Below are positions 12,866 to 26,800 of a stretch of 64,000 nt of DNA, one piece after another (position 1 is the first letter of the stretch; each line of letters starts with the position of its first letter). The position numbers and the translations under genes were made by a program. Under the pieces are notes generated by a model that worked only from the letters and a program-made list of their open reading frames with translations, searched no databases and was not told the DNA's origin. Origin of the DNA: Branchiostoma belcheri (taxonomy: Eukaryota > Chordata > Leptocardii > Amphioxiformes > Branchiostomatidae); assembly GCF_001625305.1 (NCBI RefSeq), contig NW_017804176.1, forward strand, positions 372,001 to 436,000, written 5' to 3'.

Positions 12866-15800
12866 CTAAAACCCTGACCGTCGTGTATGTGTGTCTATGT
12901 CAGTACACTTGTGATTCGTCTTGCTGCTAATGTAAAATGTCTCGTTTCTTGTTGAATATGTCTTGTACCCAAGAATATCCACTCTTATTTGAAATTGCAA
13001 ATAAATCCCCTGGCCAAATGAAACACATTTTCCCTCAGACCTGCGCCTTCAATAGTCCATACTAGGATGAGTGCGACGAGAAGGAAAGCTGAGAGATTCT
13101 GCTCGGTTGACAGACTGCCCAAGCCCTGGAGAAGGGTGTTAACTGCAGCCTAAAAAGACATCAACAGGACAAGATTTGTTGCTATCTCTTGTGATCTTCA
13201 GCCTATTCTCCGATACATGGTATTTACGTAGGCCTTAGCATAAATCACACAGTGATGCTACCATGCATAGACTAACTCCCCGTAACCTTCTGCCCAGCCT
13301 GTGAATGCGCACGTGTGTGTACCTGTAGGCGTCCATACATTCTTGCTACATAAATCAGATAGATATCTACAGCCCAGAATCCAACAACAGGACATGGCGC
13401 CATATGTTGGCTCCCGACCCTGGTTTCCCATATTTACATTTAGGAACTGCTCCTTTGATGACGTACTTCGTATGCACCAAGTGCGTCCACCGGCGCGTGA
13501 AATTGGACGCGAAGAAAATCATATTCCTATTTTTGGAGCTGCACCGTTCCTCCGCAGCACGCCAGACCATTAGTCTTGCATTTGGCGGAAGAGTATAATG
13601 GGCACAGGCATTCATTATTCCACGCTCTACGTGGACGTCTATTTCTGTACCTAAATTAAGCCACACGACATCGTGGGCAATGACCTTCCTGGCAACAAAA
13701 AAGCCGCACCGCAAAGTATCGTGGGAGCTCCCGTCCAAAAACGAACAGAGAAAAAAGAAAATATTGATTTTCCAAGAAGCCATTTGCAGAGCTGTCTCAT
13801 TAAAAGCACTAGGTTGGCTTGAAATCCGACTTGTTCGCTCTACAGGGTGGCGGTTTTCTGCAGTCGTTTGATAGATGTGATTCGGCTCAGTATTCACATG
13901 TCGTCTGCAGGACTGGTCTTACTCTGGAGTGGCGGATTACGATGGGTTCAAGGTCCCTGGGAAAGTGACGTTTTGTTTTTGTTAAACTAGAAGCGCCGTA
14001 AAATCACCACATTGCTTCTCACTAACATAATGATTATGATTAGATATCCTGTTCTATTATTATTATTTTAGGATACTTCAGTGTCATATATGCAATGCCA
14101 ATGGCCTTACATGGTATAAAATTGAATAATTGCAAATGTATGCGGTGAGCACGGCTGTGCAAAGTTCGAGCTTTTGATACATCGTCAGAAAACTGCGTCT
14201 CGTGTCTATGACCTTCCTCAGGACGACTGACCCAACGAGTTTAGGCACGTGACCCTCCAGACATGTGACATCCTCCTCAGTAAAGAGTCTACGAGATGAG
14301 CTTTGAATTTGTACTTTCTTTGGATTGAAACTGTAGACATAAAATGGCGCAGATAAGCCTAAGGTATCGTTAGGTTCAAACGTACGTCATAGTAAAGATG
14401 TCCAATTGTTCGTTTTTAACGTTTATTCATAACTCAGCACTTCAACCGACCACTCGTCCGCGTGCAGCTGCAATATAAAACGCCCGTTCCGGCTGACATT
14501 TATGGCAAATATATCTACTTGCTTTGCGGAATAGTTTCGTTTCTATGCATCCGTGCGAGAAAGTAATTACCAAGCAATTAGTTTTATTGCACAGGAATTG
14601 TAAAATGTGTTTGTAAATCAAAGAAGACGTTGATCAAGCGCAGCTAAAATATATTCTGTAGCGTTAACAGTGGTAAATTATGCAGAAACAAACAGGTTGT
14701 ATCATCAGTGCAAAACACTGGCTGAAAGCACATCTCAAGAACGGAAATACACCGAATACCAAACAGTAACAGGACAACTGTAGAACGCGTACTAATTTTT
14801 AATTTTTTTATTTTAAAACATATTCAGTATCCAAATCATACTATATGTTACAAATCATTCATGCTTACATTAGGATTACAACTCAATGCAAGATAAGTAA
14901 AAAAATTACATATTTGAAAATAGAACATACCGTTGGTCGCATACTGAATTGTAATGTGCTGACCTGTTGTTTGACGAGACTGTTATTTTGTCCGATGGTA
15001 TACGTAGTAATTATTAGAACATTATAAGAGTCACCATTTTAATGAGCGTTGTCCCCATAACTCACGGTGTCTGCGCCTGCAATCCGCCATCTGTCACGGA
15101 TGACCCCAAATAACCCCAGTCTGCCGTGACGTCAGCATAACAAACGTGACGGCTGACGAGCACATCCTCAGTACGTACTGCACCTGCGCGAAACCCGTTA
15201 TGTATTGTACGTAGCACTTCGGCAGAACGTCTCATATAAGGTCGTACGCGCGTATATAAGGTTGACATCCCGTCTGTAGTTTCCAAATGTTCAGTCGGAA
15301 AGGATATCGCCTGCAACAGGCAAAATTCTGATGCAGCGTTGAAAAAAATCAGGGTTTCGCGTAGGCGCAGGACGTTCTGCCGACGTGCTATGGCTGACGG
15401 ACGATCGTTTCAAGCTGGTTGGTGCGGTGGAAGACAGCTGCTTTATTCTCCTTTCCCGCTCAATAGTTTAATAACAACGTAGCCTGAAAAAATTACAAGG
15501 AAACGCATGAGAATTGACAAATAATGGCGCAGAATGAGTCGGAGAGAAGAAGCAGCGGTTCGCACGGCGTCTCAGCCCGATCATTTGTGTCAAATTGTTT
15601 TCCACACGACGATAAATCGACTGCTGAACATGTTGTATTACTCCGGCGGATCTGCACAGACGTTTGGCAGCAGCAAATGGAATTTTCGTAATTACCAGCA
15701 ATCAAACTGTCCTCGCGCAAACACGACGCACCGCCATATAACGTCAACCTTATTGAAATATGTTGCAAAATATCTTAAATTTGAAACGTATCAACGTATA

Positions 15801-17805
15801 TTTATACATTTACATTATCTGTACCTCCCTTCTTTTTACCCAAAGAAAGCAGTGTTGTTGGCAGAATTATTAGCTTGTAAAAAATCTATGTATAATTCTG
15901 CACAGCGCTTTACGGTATGATTTAGAAAGCTTATTGCGGGTTTACAGTGCAGACCTACGTGCCCAGTTTGCCGGCGGTGCACGGTGAGAAACGCGGCGGG
16001 AGAATTGGTGGGCTGGAAGCATCTCGTATAAGCTGTGAACCTGTTTTCACCTTTCCCGGATAATAGAAGTGTTCATTGCCACCATATATCACCGAGTACG
16101 GCGTTCCCAGAGGCTTTTCCTCACAAAATGAAATGGAAAGTCATTTCTGATATTAAAAGGGGCCGGCCGTTGTGTATTAGGTGATACGGGACCGCATGCT
16201 GTTGTTTTTTGTTGCAAATTTTAAACTAATTTGTACAGCTTTTTTTTTCTTCGGGTTTTAAATTTGCCTTCAGTGGATTCCATCAATCGATTCGTTGATC
16301 CCTGTAAAACGGCACGCGTGGTTTCATGAATGCAGTCATAAATGTTTCCAAAATAAAGTCGAAGTAGCAAAACCAGCGTCATTTCCATCCAATTCAATTT
16401 TTCCCTGCTTCCATATCAGGAAAAAAACGCTTCGCCGATTTCTTTCCGAGGCGCACACTTGAGCGAAACGCTTCATTTTTCACCGTGCCTCAGAGGATGC
16501 TTCTAATGTTGTTACGCAACTTCGCTTCCTAAACCTACTGTAGGCGTCTCATGTAACTACATGGAATACAATTATATAGAGAAAGAGAAAGGAAACGAGT
16601 ATCGTGACAGATTAGAGAGAAGAAGCGGTGTAAAGTCGTTGCCCTTCCGTCATGAGTAAAACATGAGACCGCGACTCTACTTTTAATAACGGTGTTAGTA
16701 TGCAGCAGCCTCCTGTTCCGGCCCGCAGATTCGCACATCGGGAAGACACGCTTTCTGCGCTGAACTTTGGGCCTTTTAAAACGTGAATCTATTAAAGGGG
16801 ACGAGCCATTAATCTGTAGGGTGGCGTCAAGTGGCGTGGGAATGGGAACAGCAGTAATACCATATCTGTCATATTTGCCATGACATGAAATATTAGTTTT
16901 TTTTTCAGGAAGTTTATATTAGACAGTTTCTAATAAAAACAGATTGACGTGATAGTTATGCATACTTGTTATCAGGTGAATTTGATAATGAACACACAAA
17001 AGCGACACTTTTGAGATATGTCGAGGAAAGGCTTATCCTGAGCTATAAAGAGAGGAGACGGACGCCCCATCTTAATCCGTCGGTGTCATACCGGAGGAGT
17101 AGCAATGGACCCTCCTGATTTACGACTTTGTAGTATCAAACGCACTGCAGCACTAAGGGGACCGACCGTTCTCTCTGAGCGACCGTTAGGTCCAGTTTCC
17201 TGCATTTGAATATTTCTTGCCCTGATGAGGACAGGCATAGGATATGCATGCAAATAGCATTTTTTACAAAATCGCGGCATGCACACGCTGTGTGTGTGGT
17301 TTGCCAGTTTGCAATAGCTCTCCTTTCTACCTACATACAGGGAAGTTTGAACGCCTATAGCGCAATTATAACGACGAAACGACATTGAGCTTCCGTATGC
17401 TGCTAGCAATCAACATCAAATGCCTTGTAAAAAATAACTAGAAACTGAATGTCGGAAGAGGAGCGCTAGCATTACAGTAGATATTGGAAATATAATACAT
17501 AAAGCATAGACGAGGCAAAATGCACAAAATGGCACTGTGTTCAATCAAGGAGCTACATACAAGAATTTATACAACATAACAAGATGGAACCGATTTAGAA
17601 TGACAGGCTTTATCTCAAATGCTGATGATTGACGTCTGTAGCACACCAACTAAATTGCTTGCACAAAATATTATATTTATTCCAAACCACGGCTGGGGCT
17701 TACATGGCTGCATCCCTGCACAGCGGCCGGCGCTGATTGGTCAGCGCGGGTACTTCCATATTTGGTTGTTTCCGCGGCTCGCTGTCACCAGGCTTGTTCC
17801 CGGGA
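12866..17805. other. Intergenic region between BHMT copy A and the CUB/LDLa gene
   Basis: The first 140 bases are the 3' UTR of copy A. The longest open frame here is 176 codons on the minus strand (13367-13897). It has no recognisable domain and no family resemblance, and I do not call it a gene. TATA-like strings occur near 15232 and 15250 but no gene follows them convincingly. A degraded relative of a hammerhead-like repeat core lies near 14161-14225. The last few hundred bases should hold the promoter of the gene starting at 17806. Confidence 0.5.
17731..17746. promoter_or_regulatory. Palindrome with inverted CCAAT box 60 bp upstream of the CUB/LDLa start codon
   Basis: CGCTGATTGGTCAGCG is a perfect 6-bp inverted repeat around TTGG and contains ATTGG, the reverse of CCAAT. 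It sits 60 bases upstream of the start codon at 17806 in a locally GC-rich stretch. An NF-Y-type CCAAT box is a reasonable reading, but this is position and motif only. Confidence 0.4.
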
Positions 17806-20800
17806 ATGGCGATGGAGGAAAGAGCGAGGATGGAGCCCAAACATCGCCCAGCTGTCCTGCTGGTTGTCCTGTTTGCCTGCCTCTTTTCCTCTGCCCAAGC
17901 CGGGTTTCTGGACTCCATCACCAACTACAGTAAGTACATCTTTCTTACAAGACTGTCTCCGGGAATTCTGGCAGTTAAAAACACGTCGTTCCTCTTCAAG
18001 GTGTGCGATGCGTAGGTTGATGCAGAGAACTGTCGATAAAACTTCTTCACCAACCTTGATCATAGCGCACTGAGTTGGCGACGAACTGCGCCTGATATGC
18101 TACATTTCGATACACATTTGTCGAGTATTCATGTAGCGAAATATCAAGCCATGTTGCGCATCGCTTTGACTCTTTACTCTTACAGCTGCTGTTAGTTAGT
18201 ATTGACAGTGTGGCACACACGGTGTTTGGGGCCGCAAGTTCCTATGCGTTGATTTTGTATTTGCATTAGGTTTACGAAGATATTGCCACTCATCATAGTT
18301 CTTCGAATCATTGTTGCTGGCAATATTTAAGTAAATTATTATATTTTATCCAAAGAAAAATGTACCGGGATGTAGCGTATGTTGGATCAAGAATATTGGA
18401 TCCAAGCGCCAAGGCTGAAACAACCATCCTATATCTTTGTGCGGGCGCACTGAAAACTCCTGAGCTCCCTTGCCGTGGCTTGTCGTTGCCGTGTGAAACC
18501 CCGCTCGTTCTTTTATTATAGAATCGCGGGCTCTCATCTAGCTGGCGTTATGAGTTACTGGCCATCGATTCCCGACCTTGGGATCGGACCTCTCTCCCCG
18601 GCCAACCGCTCCCGCTCATTCCGCATTCAAACATGTTCCTCGCCGTGTCATCAGCCGTACACACGCAGGGGCCAATCTGAACAAACGCAAGTTCATGGCG
18701 ATATCTAAAATTCCATCTACCGCTCCTAGTCGATAGAGGAATAGGAAAAACGGTGGCTCTACCTTCTGCTAAACATAGAGCTGCGTTTTCAGATGAACGA
18801 GATACACGCAGTGTGCGGTTTGCCGTCAAGGCACAGCAAGGTCTGATCGAGGGAAATGTCCATGACTTAAGAGGAGGCCCTATATGTATTATCAATATGG
18901 GAGAATCCAGCTTCCTGGAAACCTTTAGCATTGTGACATATTAGGATGCGCTATGACATCACCATTTACCTACCTTTTTTTACTACAGGGACGTATACAC
19001 TAATGTTTTAGCCTGGGCCTGAATGGATTTTTTTTCATACTTTCTCTTTTATATTCTCTTGAAATATTTTCAAGACGTCATTAATCTGTTAGTTTATACA
19101 AAAATGTATTACCATATGGACTGCTAACATCTTACTAAGTCAAATGAAACTGTTCATCATCGATATCTGATTTCATTCCGTCTTAGACATGAAGACGTTT
19201 TCTTCGCTCCGCACAAATCTTGAAGAATGCCGTCCTCCCTGAGGAATTTTCCAGCTAGATTTTATCCAAATCGGAAAGATCTCTGGAACAACACGCCGCG
19301 TTAGTTAACTGCGCTCCCGGCAAGCGTGTTCTCTTTGGACGATCTCCAACGGGAGATACGTTCTGCTGATCGTCACCGTACACAACGTGCCGTGATGAAG
19401 ATTACCTTTGTAATCGCCCTCCTGCAAAGATGACGGCTGAGATTTCTTATCGGCGCATAAGTCATGAGAAAACTGCCGCATGCGTGCCGATGTATCTAAT
19501 CGCTGCCGCTACGTTAGGATACAGCTAATACAAAAGACGGCCTCGAGTGTGTAGTATCGATTGTAGCCGAAAAAGGTTTAGGCGGTTATTGTTCTTCGGA
19601 AAATCTATACCGCAGTTGTTTCATTATCACTTAATTAAAACTATCAATTCTGGTGGAAGCAGGGAAGGAAGGGATCGTGATGGATGGCCCTTCACCGCAG
19701 ATATCTGTCGGGAATGCCGTGGACTTGGGGCCGAGGGAATGCCTCGACTTTGAGAGTCTACAGCTCAGTGGGGGGAGTGGGGGCGTCTTGTTCTGGCGTA
19801 CACTGCGCGCCACGGAGAACCTTTCTCAGTCCTTCTCCTGCTCTCTGAGCTTTCCCTCAAGTGGGACAACCTGCTGCTTCTGCCTCTGAAGTGTTATGCT
19901 GGTCTAAAAGCATTCCTGCACTGAGAAACTGTTGATAGTAAAATCCCCTTTCGGCCAAAGCCTGGCGATACACAAACATCGCCCGGCAGACAATACTGTA
20001 TGTGTATATTTCTCCAAGTAAAGTAATGATCTTTCTTACGTCATTTGGGTATGCTTGGGAATTAAGCTGTGCTAGTCATGTTGTTTTTCATGTGCTTACA
20101 ATGTGTATTTCTTATTTAAAAATTTGGTGTTAGATTGTATTCGGTGGAATGTTTTAAGCGATAGGCTATTTTTCAAGAATATGTGTGTATGTATAGCAAA
20201 TACTACATTTTAACATCCAACATTCTCCGTGTCTACAGAAGTAGATATGATTTTACGGATCAGTTTCCTCCATTTTCCTTCATGGCTCCTTTCGTCTCCC
20301 TTTTCTCACTAATCGCCTGCCGTTGACCCGATCTCTAAGAGATGCTTTAAGTCAAGTGCACCACTTTAGCCCCCTCCCTAATATACCCCGCCCGGACATG
20401 TTCCGTGTCGGCTGCCGTGCCTCGGACGGCGTTCATCCGACGTGACTGACAAATCTAATGGTCAGGCTTCTCAACTCAGACCCATTTGGATATAACTTCA
20501 GAGGAAAAGTCCTTTTGCAGCACCTACTTTGCACGCTTACAGGTTTTCAGAAGAAAGCTTGCTTTCAATCAGCCGTGCAGAGAGCATATTCAGCCCCAGG
20601 TAAAAGGGAGCTAAAACGCCTGATGCATGGAAACGCCATAGGGGAAGTCTCTGTGTGGATTATGGCTTGGAGATGGAATGGATGGAATCAAGTGATTTGT
20701 ATTTGGGAGTGCTTTAAGGAGCTACTGGGGGCTTCTGTGATGGCTGAGAAAACCTGGAGTCTGAAAGTCGTGGGCTATACCATTTGTCCACAGCAGGTCT

Positions 20801-23800
20801 TATTTTCTCCTCTCTGATTTTTCATCGTTTGGTTAGGTGTTTGGTTAGGTGTTGGTTGGTTGGTTGGTTGGTTGGTTGTGTGTTGGTGTGTGTTGGTTGG
20901 TTGGTTGGTTGGTTGGTTGGTTGGTTGGATTGCTCGCTTGCTAAACAACAAACTACATTCTCTGCTTAGTAATTCCATGCTTTTTTGCAAAACCGGTGCG
21001 ATCGCTGGAGGCTGTCTTATGTGACGATGAATGTGAAGGTCTCAGAGTCGATACCTGCAGTGAACAGTGAAAGTTGAATAATTTTGCTGTGTACCAAGAC
21101 TGACATGCATGCACACTGTACATGATACACTCAGAAAGCGGAAACGAGCTTCTACTGCGCAATTATGTTCCTCCCAGTCTCTGAGAAACCATCCGAGTAA
21201 AGCGTCCTGACAGAACGCATCCAACTCACAATATGCCTGTTCAAAACTACACTTAGACCAGCCAATATTTACCTACCCGAAACGCTCCTGCAATAAATGC
21301 ACAAGAAACGAAACAGCCTTCCGTACAAGTTAATTTTGTCGGCTGTTTTATATAATAACACCCTAGCGCGTCCTGCTCGCAACAATAGATGACAGGAATT
21401 AACACAAACGCAGCCTCACTTAAATCGAAGGAGACAGCAAAAACAGCTCGATGATGAAAGGTTCCTAGTTATTTCATAAATGCACCTGTGGTTCCGCTTT
21501 AAGGCATGGTACTGCATGCAAATTACGCGTAGTTGGGAATACAAAGCTCGCCTGTCGGCAATTTCCGTGGTTTGACAACAGCTTATGGAGGCACCTTTAG
21601 TCCTGATTCCACGTAAGAACGGTGTTAGCCCTGTGCATACCTGGTCTCAACACAGATTTAATACAAGGTGTTTGACAGAAGGGTATTCATGGAAAGATGC
21701 ACATCTCGGGGAGGGATAAGAGAGAAGCTTGCCAAATTGACTCACCCAGTCTTGTGAAGGGGCGCATTTGAAACGTAGAATATGTAGGTTTTGTGAGGTT
21801 AGGCTTTAAAAGGTTACATGCTTTTCATGTTTAACGTTATCAAAGTTGAAACCGTTGAATCATACCTACAGCTTTGCATTTAGTTTTCAGCTGTTTTGAG
21901 TAGATAAACTTCTGTTGTTAAGTTTTAGCTTTGCAACTAGAGATATACCACATCATCTTTGTTTGCCGTTACTTACTTTTGACTTGAAGCGCGCGGGTTG
22001 ACCGTGTTTCCCCGGTAGTGTCTATCATCTTGAGTGGCCTTTATGTTTATCCCCACAAGTAGACCGAACCGTCCGCTGGGTTCTCCCCATGATTGATGGG
22101 TCCTTGTAACGACTGGTTTACATTGAGCTGATTAAATGTCCAGTATCTGTAGAAACTCATAATTAGATTACCATTACCGCTGATCCGTTTCGAAGTGAAC
22201 TGGCGCGTACATCTCTGATGACGTCAAACCAGCCAAGAAGAAAACACTCTTGCCACCAGGGCGTTACGTTGCTATGTGATATCTGCCATGATTAAGCACC
22301 TTGATCATTCTTTAAGTAGATCTAAAAACATCTAAGATGTTAATTTCAAAACCACCGGTTCGCATTTTTCATACTTGCGGATGTCCGTCTCCGGACTCTA
22401 AGCATCATGGGAATCTCGCGAATCCTCGCGAAGTCACGCGAGAACGTTGATGATCGTGCGCGATCATACCGATGACAAGGGGAATTAGCACGGTGAAAAG
22501 GGCACCGCATCTCTGGCTCTGCTGATTCGGTAGTTCCATCATGCTTCTCCATTTACAGCATGACAGCCTGATATTTTCTCGGCGCCGAAATCGATCTGCC
22601 GTTCCATCTTAATCGCCTGGCCGCTGTTTTGGAAAGGGCGGATATCTAAGCACTACGTGTCACAGCCTTCGACAGGAACAACGTACTGTTAACGACTGGA
22701 AAAATCAATTACTATCAAGGTTATCACTTTAACATAATGAGGACAACTTTCGTACGTATGCTTCATCGGAAACTGACAACGATTTATGTAAATATTTCTG
22801 TAGGGTTTCCTTCCAGATAAAACATGGCTTCGGATTTTTGACAGTGGGCTCAATACCAATTTAGAACAGGACGTTTAATGAGAGGTTTTATATTCCTTGT
22901 GCCATCCCGTCTCCAACCAGTCAGAAATGAGCTCCATAAGGTATGTAATGTATCGGTTTCTGCTCTGGTGGCACTTATCTTAGAGAAAGATAAATTTATA
23001 TGCGAAGGGGCGACGCGCGCGCTCTGCAGGGCACCATTTGCGGTAGAGCTAATAGGAGCCATGGAATGATGCTTATGAAAACACACTGCATCGACATCTT
23101 TAGTTTCCAAGACATTATCAAAATGGCTACCTGGTATAGAGTCTTGATATAGACATGCATTTATATTGCGCCTATGAACATATCGTTAACGCTTTTTCTC
23201 AACGTAAAACTTAACTAACAAAATATTTGGTTGATTGGCTGATAAAAGAGTCAGCGACAGCGTATGCTTAAGAATGCGGTACATTGTGTGACTGTATATT
23301 TGATTTCTCGAAATCTTGTTTGCCAATGGACTCAATTTCTTGAAGCTTCCAAATGCCTCTGACTTTTGCCAAATGGCAAGGTTGCTATATGCACGGGACC
23401 CTTGGGAATGCGGGGAAAGACGCCGCAGCTATTGACCAGTACATTCCATTACTCGCCTCGTTGCCGATTGACTACATTTAAACAACGCCCACACACTACC
23501 AGGGGACAATTCTTCACCGGGATGAAGTGCATCGAAGTGATAGAAGACTGTGAAATGCAAAAACGTTGCATCTTCAAAATCCTGAGTAAGAGGACATTAC
23601 TGAGAAAAAATATCAAGGACGAATGTCTCTTGAATATCTAGTATAATACTGAATAATGTTGAACATTTCTATACACGTTTTGGAATAGAATGTTCACGTA
23701 ATTACCTCCAAGAGTCGATGAAGCCTTGGAGACTTGAACAATGACGCTAAAGTCACTCTGGTCGATTAGGGAGAAAGCTTACGTCAGCTACTTTTCCGGC

Positions 23801-26800
23801 AAGAATGCTCCGAATTTGGAAACGGGGTGGGACCGGACTTTGAAAAATGTGGAAGAGAGAAAATGGAATGGAATTTCAGTAGTTTATACTTGTCGTTGTC
23901 ACAAAAATATAGTTCAGAAATATAACCACTATTGGAGAGTTTTGAATGCATGTAGGATCAAAGGCTGCCAACTGTACGTTCAAAACGGCCATCATATCAT
24001 ATTTATTTTTGATATCTTCATAAAGACCTCTTTGGAATTTTCTGCATATTCTATTTTCTACTCTGTGATAAAGTGATATCTGAGGCAATCGAGATATCAT
24101 ATGTTTGTAAATATGTATTGTTGGAGGTTATGTTATAATTTAGCAATGTTTCCCTGTACATACATGTAGCAAATCTACTGTCTACACTGTGTGTATGTGA
24201 AAGGCGCCGAATTTCTCCAGTTGCTTGAACCTTTGCTGAAGGAGCTGAGTTATTATCAGAGAGTATTACTCCTGGCAATGTCTAAACGCAAATGTGAGCC
24301 CAGGCGATTTTAGCACGCCGCTAGCATCAATCTCATGCCCCAGCCTTGGGTAAGTTTCCAGGTTTGTTATCCATCAGAAATTCTCTGAACCGGGCAGAAT
24401 AGGGTCACGTCTGGATATACGTGAACGGAGTACGTTTGCTATTTTACCTTTAGTTACCTTAACTTTATGAATTATCAATATGAATATGTGATTGATATGA
24501 ATATGTGATCCTATCTGGCACTGCCGATATTCCACGTTTTGTTGCACAATATTTATCTATGTCACATTTATTTATGTCACTTCCACGCTCTGATTTTTAT
24601 ATTTTCTGGTAATGTTCCTTTTATTTGGTTATGATCGTCTTTTGCAAGCGTTTTATTATGTTTCTGCTTGTAAGGTTATGGCGTACGAACATTCAGATGT
24701 ACTGTATGTATTCCTTCTTGTCGTAATTGGCTACGTTTTCATCAGAATTTGTACACATTTCTTGATCCCTGATTAAGTTGATGATGCGTTGAAACCGCGG
24801 GAACGAATCGTCTGTCAGCACTTCGCGCGCCACGGGACTTCAAGGCCTTTGAAATTACCAACATTATTACAGTTTCTGGAGAGGGCGTGGTGCTAGACGT
24901 GATCTGGAGCCGAAATTAGCCCGTGTAGATGCAGGAATATAAAGATTCCGATCACAGCAGTGCGCTGAGAGAGGGCCTGCCGGAATAAAATACATAAAGC
25001 CCAGGTTATCGTAATTCTGAGGTAGTTCAAACGTTGATAGAGGGGACTAATACAGCGAGCTACAGATGAATAAAGATGTATGATCCTGATGACAAGAGTA
25101 ATCTCTGGTAACGTTGGGGCCGTACATATCAAGGTATTCTGTATTTCTGCGAGTGCATGGACTAACAACAATCGTCGATAACTATCATTGATCCTCTGAT
25201 GCTGTCCTAAATAAAAATTCAAACACACCGGCTTGCGCAGTAATGTAGAAATAATTCTTCGACTAATACTGTACTTGCTGTCAAACACACCACAACAGGA
25301 GATATTTTATTGCCAATTTCTTAACTTCCTCCGGTAGAATTATGACAAAAGAGCGACAGTATCCTGACCTAACAAGCCCCGCAGCAGGGGTATATGAAAC
25401 GGGAACTGCACTTTGGAGCATCTCTTTATTCATGGAGTTCGGAGGGGACCTCTGGCACCGGCGGCACGTCAGTTCTACTGAGCCTCGGGTCGAACTCACG
25501 GTCCAATTATCGTGGCGCCCAGCAGCCGAGAGGAATGCCAACAAAACTACATTTCCTAGCAGGGTCAGACCGTTAAGTATGGCTAGGGTAGGCTGCCTGG
25601 ACCCGTGGCACTTTTCCAGGGCCCCGCACAACGGTAGTTTGTCAATATTGAGTCCGCCATAAACGTACATGTCATCTGTATGACGAATGTAACAGTCAGT
25701 GTATATTCACGTTATGTATAGACAGAGGGAGCCAGAGAGAGAGAGAGTTGTTCGTGCAAATGTCATAAAGGAAAATTCTATGACTGAACCGTGTCTCGGA
25801 ATGCTTACCGTTGTACTTAATTTACGATAATAGATACACACTTAAGAGTACCGAGTCTTGAAAGTCGCCAGCAGCTATAATAAAGATACTCCGAGAGAGA
25901 CTGATTTAGTACAAACGTCTGCAGATTTGATGGATTTACCGCGCTCTTTTTCAGATGAAGGAATTACCTTGTGAGTGATGGCGCCATGAAGCATTATGCA
26001 CTTCGCTACAGGCGGGTTGAATTACAAACATGGACGTTATCACTAGTCATCGAAACGGGGACGGGTACTGTACATGTCTTTGTAGAAATCCAAAGGTGAT
26101 ATTCAGACAGGCAGGGCCTGACAATCTTCTTAATATTCCATTTATCATACGAAATCTCAACACTGACGGAACAGCTGGAAGTTAATATGCAGAGCCATGT
26201 AGTATCTGGTGTACGGGAGGGATGTCTGTCCTTGGTGCTGAAAATAGCGGTGTTATCACACGGGCCATCCATTTGGATATAGTTACAGGTCTCACCCCAG
26301 GGATGCCTTGTTTTATCCCGTAATGTGTCTGAAAACAACATAAATCAACGCTAGAATGTTTGGGCGTGAACGATGTAATCTCCGTGTACACAAACATGCT
26401 TACAAAATAAAGATGTAAGAAGAAATTATTACAGAGTAGCATGTTTGTCTCACGCTCAACAGCCTATAACGTATTCAAAATGAAGTGCTGTCTGAAAGCA
26501 TTCCAACATAAGTGCTCTCTAGGCACCTTTCCACACACTTTAACCAAAACAGATTTGTTTACATCATACGCCAATTGAGAAGATGCAGTATACCAGTAAT
26601 GCTACTTCTAATGGGTCCCTTGGAAGTTTCAATCAGATTTGCAGCAAACATCAATGTAATTGCACAAAAACTGAGAGAGCCGCCTGGGATCCCTGTGTTT
26701 ACGCTTACGGGTTAATGGCAACATACGTGTGCTACTTTCCTATCCTATAATTCCGATCAGTGATTGCCTGTGATTCCCCAAAGGCGAGTCAGGACACAGC

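Noticed and set aside
13367..13897. 176-codon open frame on the minus strand in the A-to-CUB intergenic region
   Set aside because: No known motif, no splice-phase partner, composition like chance sequence. It is kept only as part of the intergenic description.
15534..15920. 128-codon plus-strand frame after a TATA-like stretch near 15250
   Set aside because: No domain, no good start context, and no downstream exon in phase.
24760..24810. CTGATTAAGTTGATGATGCG followed by GAAACC, considered as another hammerhead core
   Set aside because: The CTGANGA box is not met (CTGATTA) and no clean stem separates it from GAAA.
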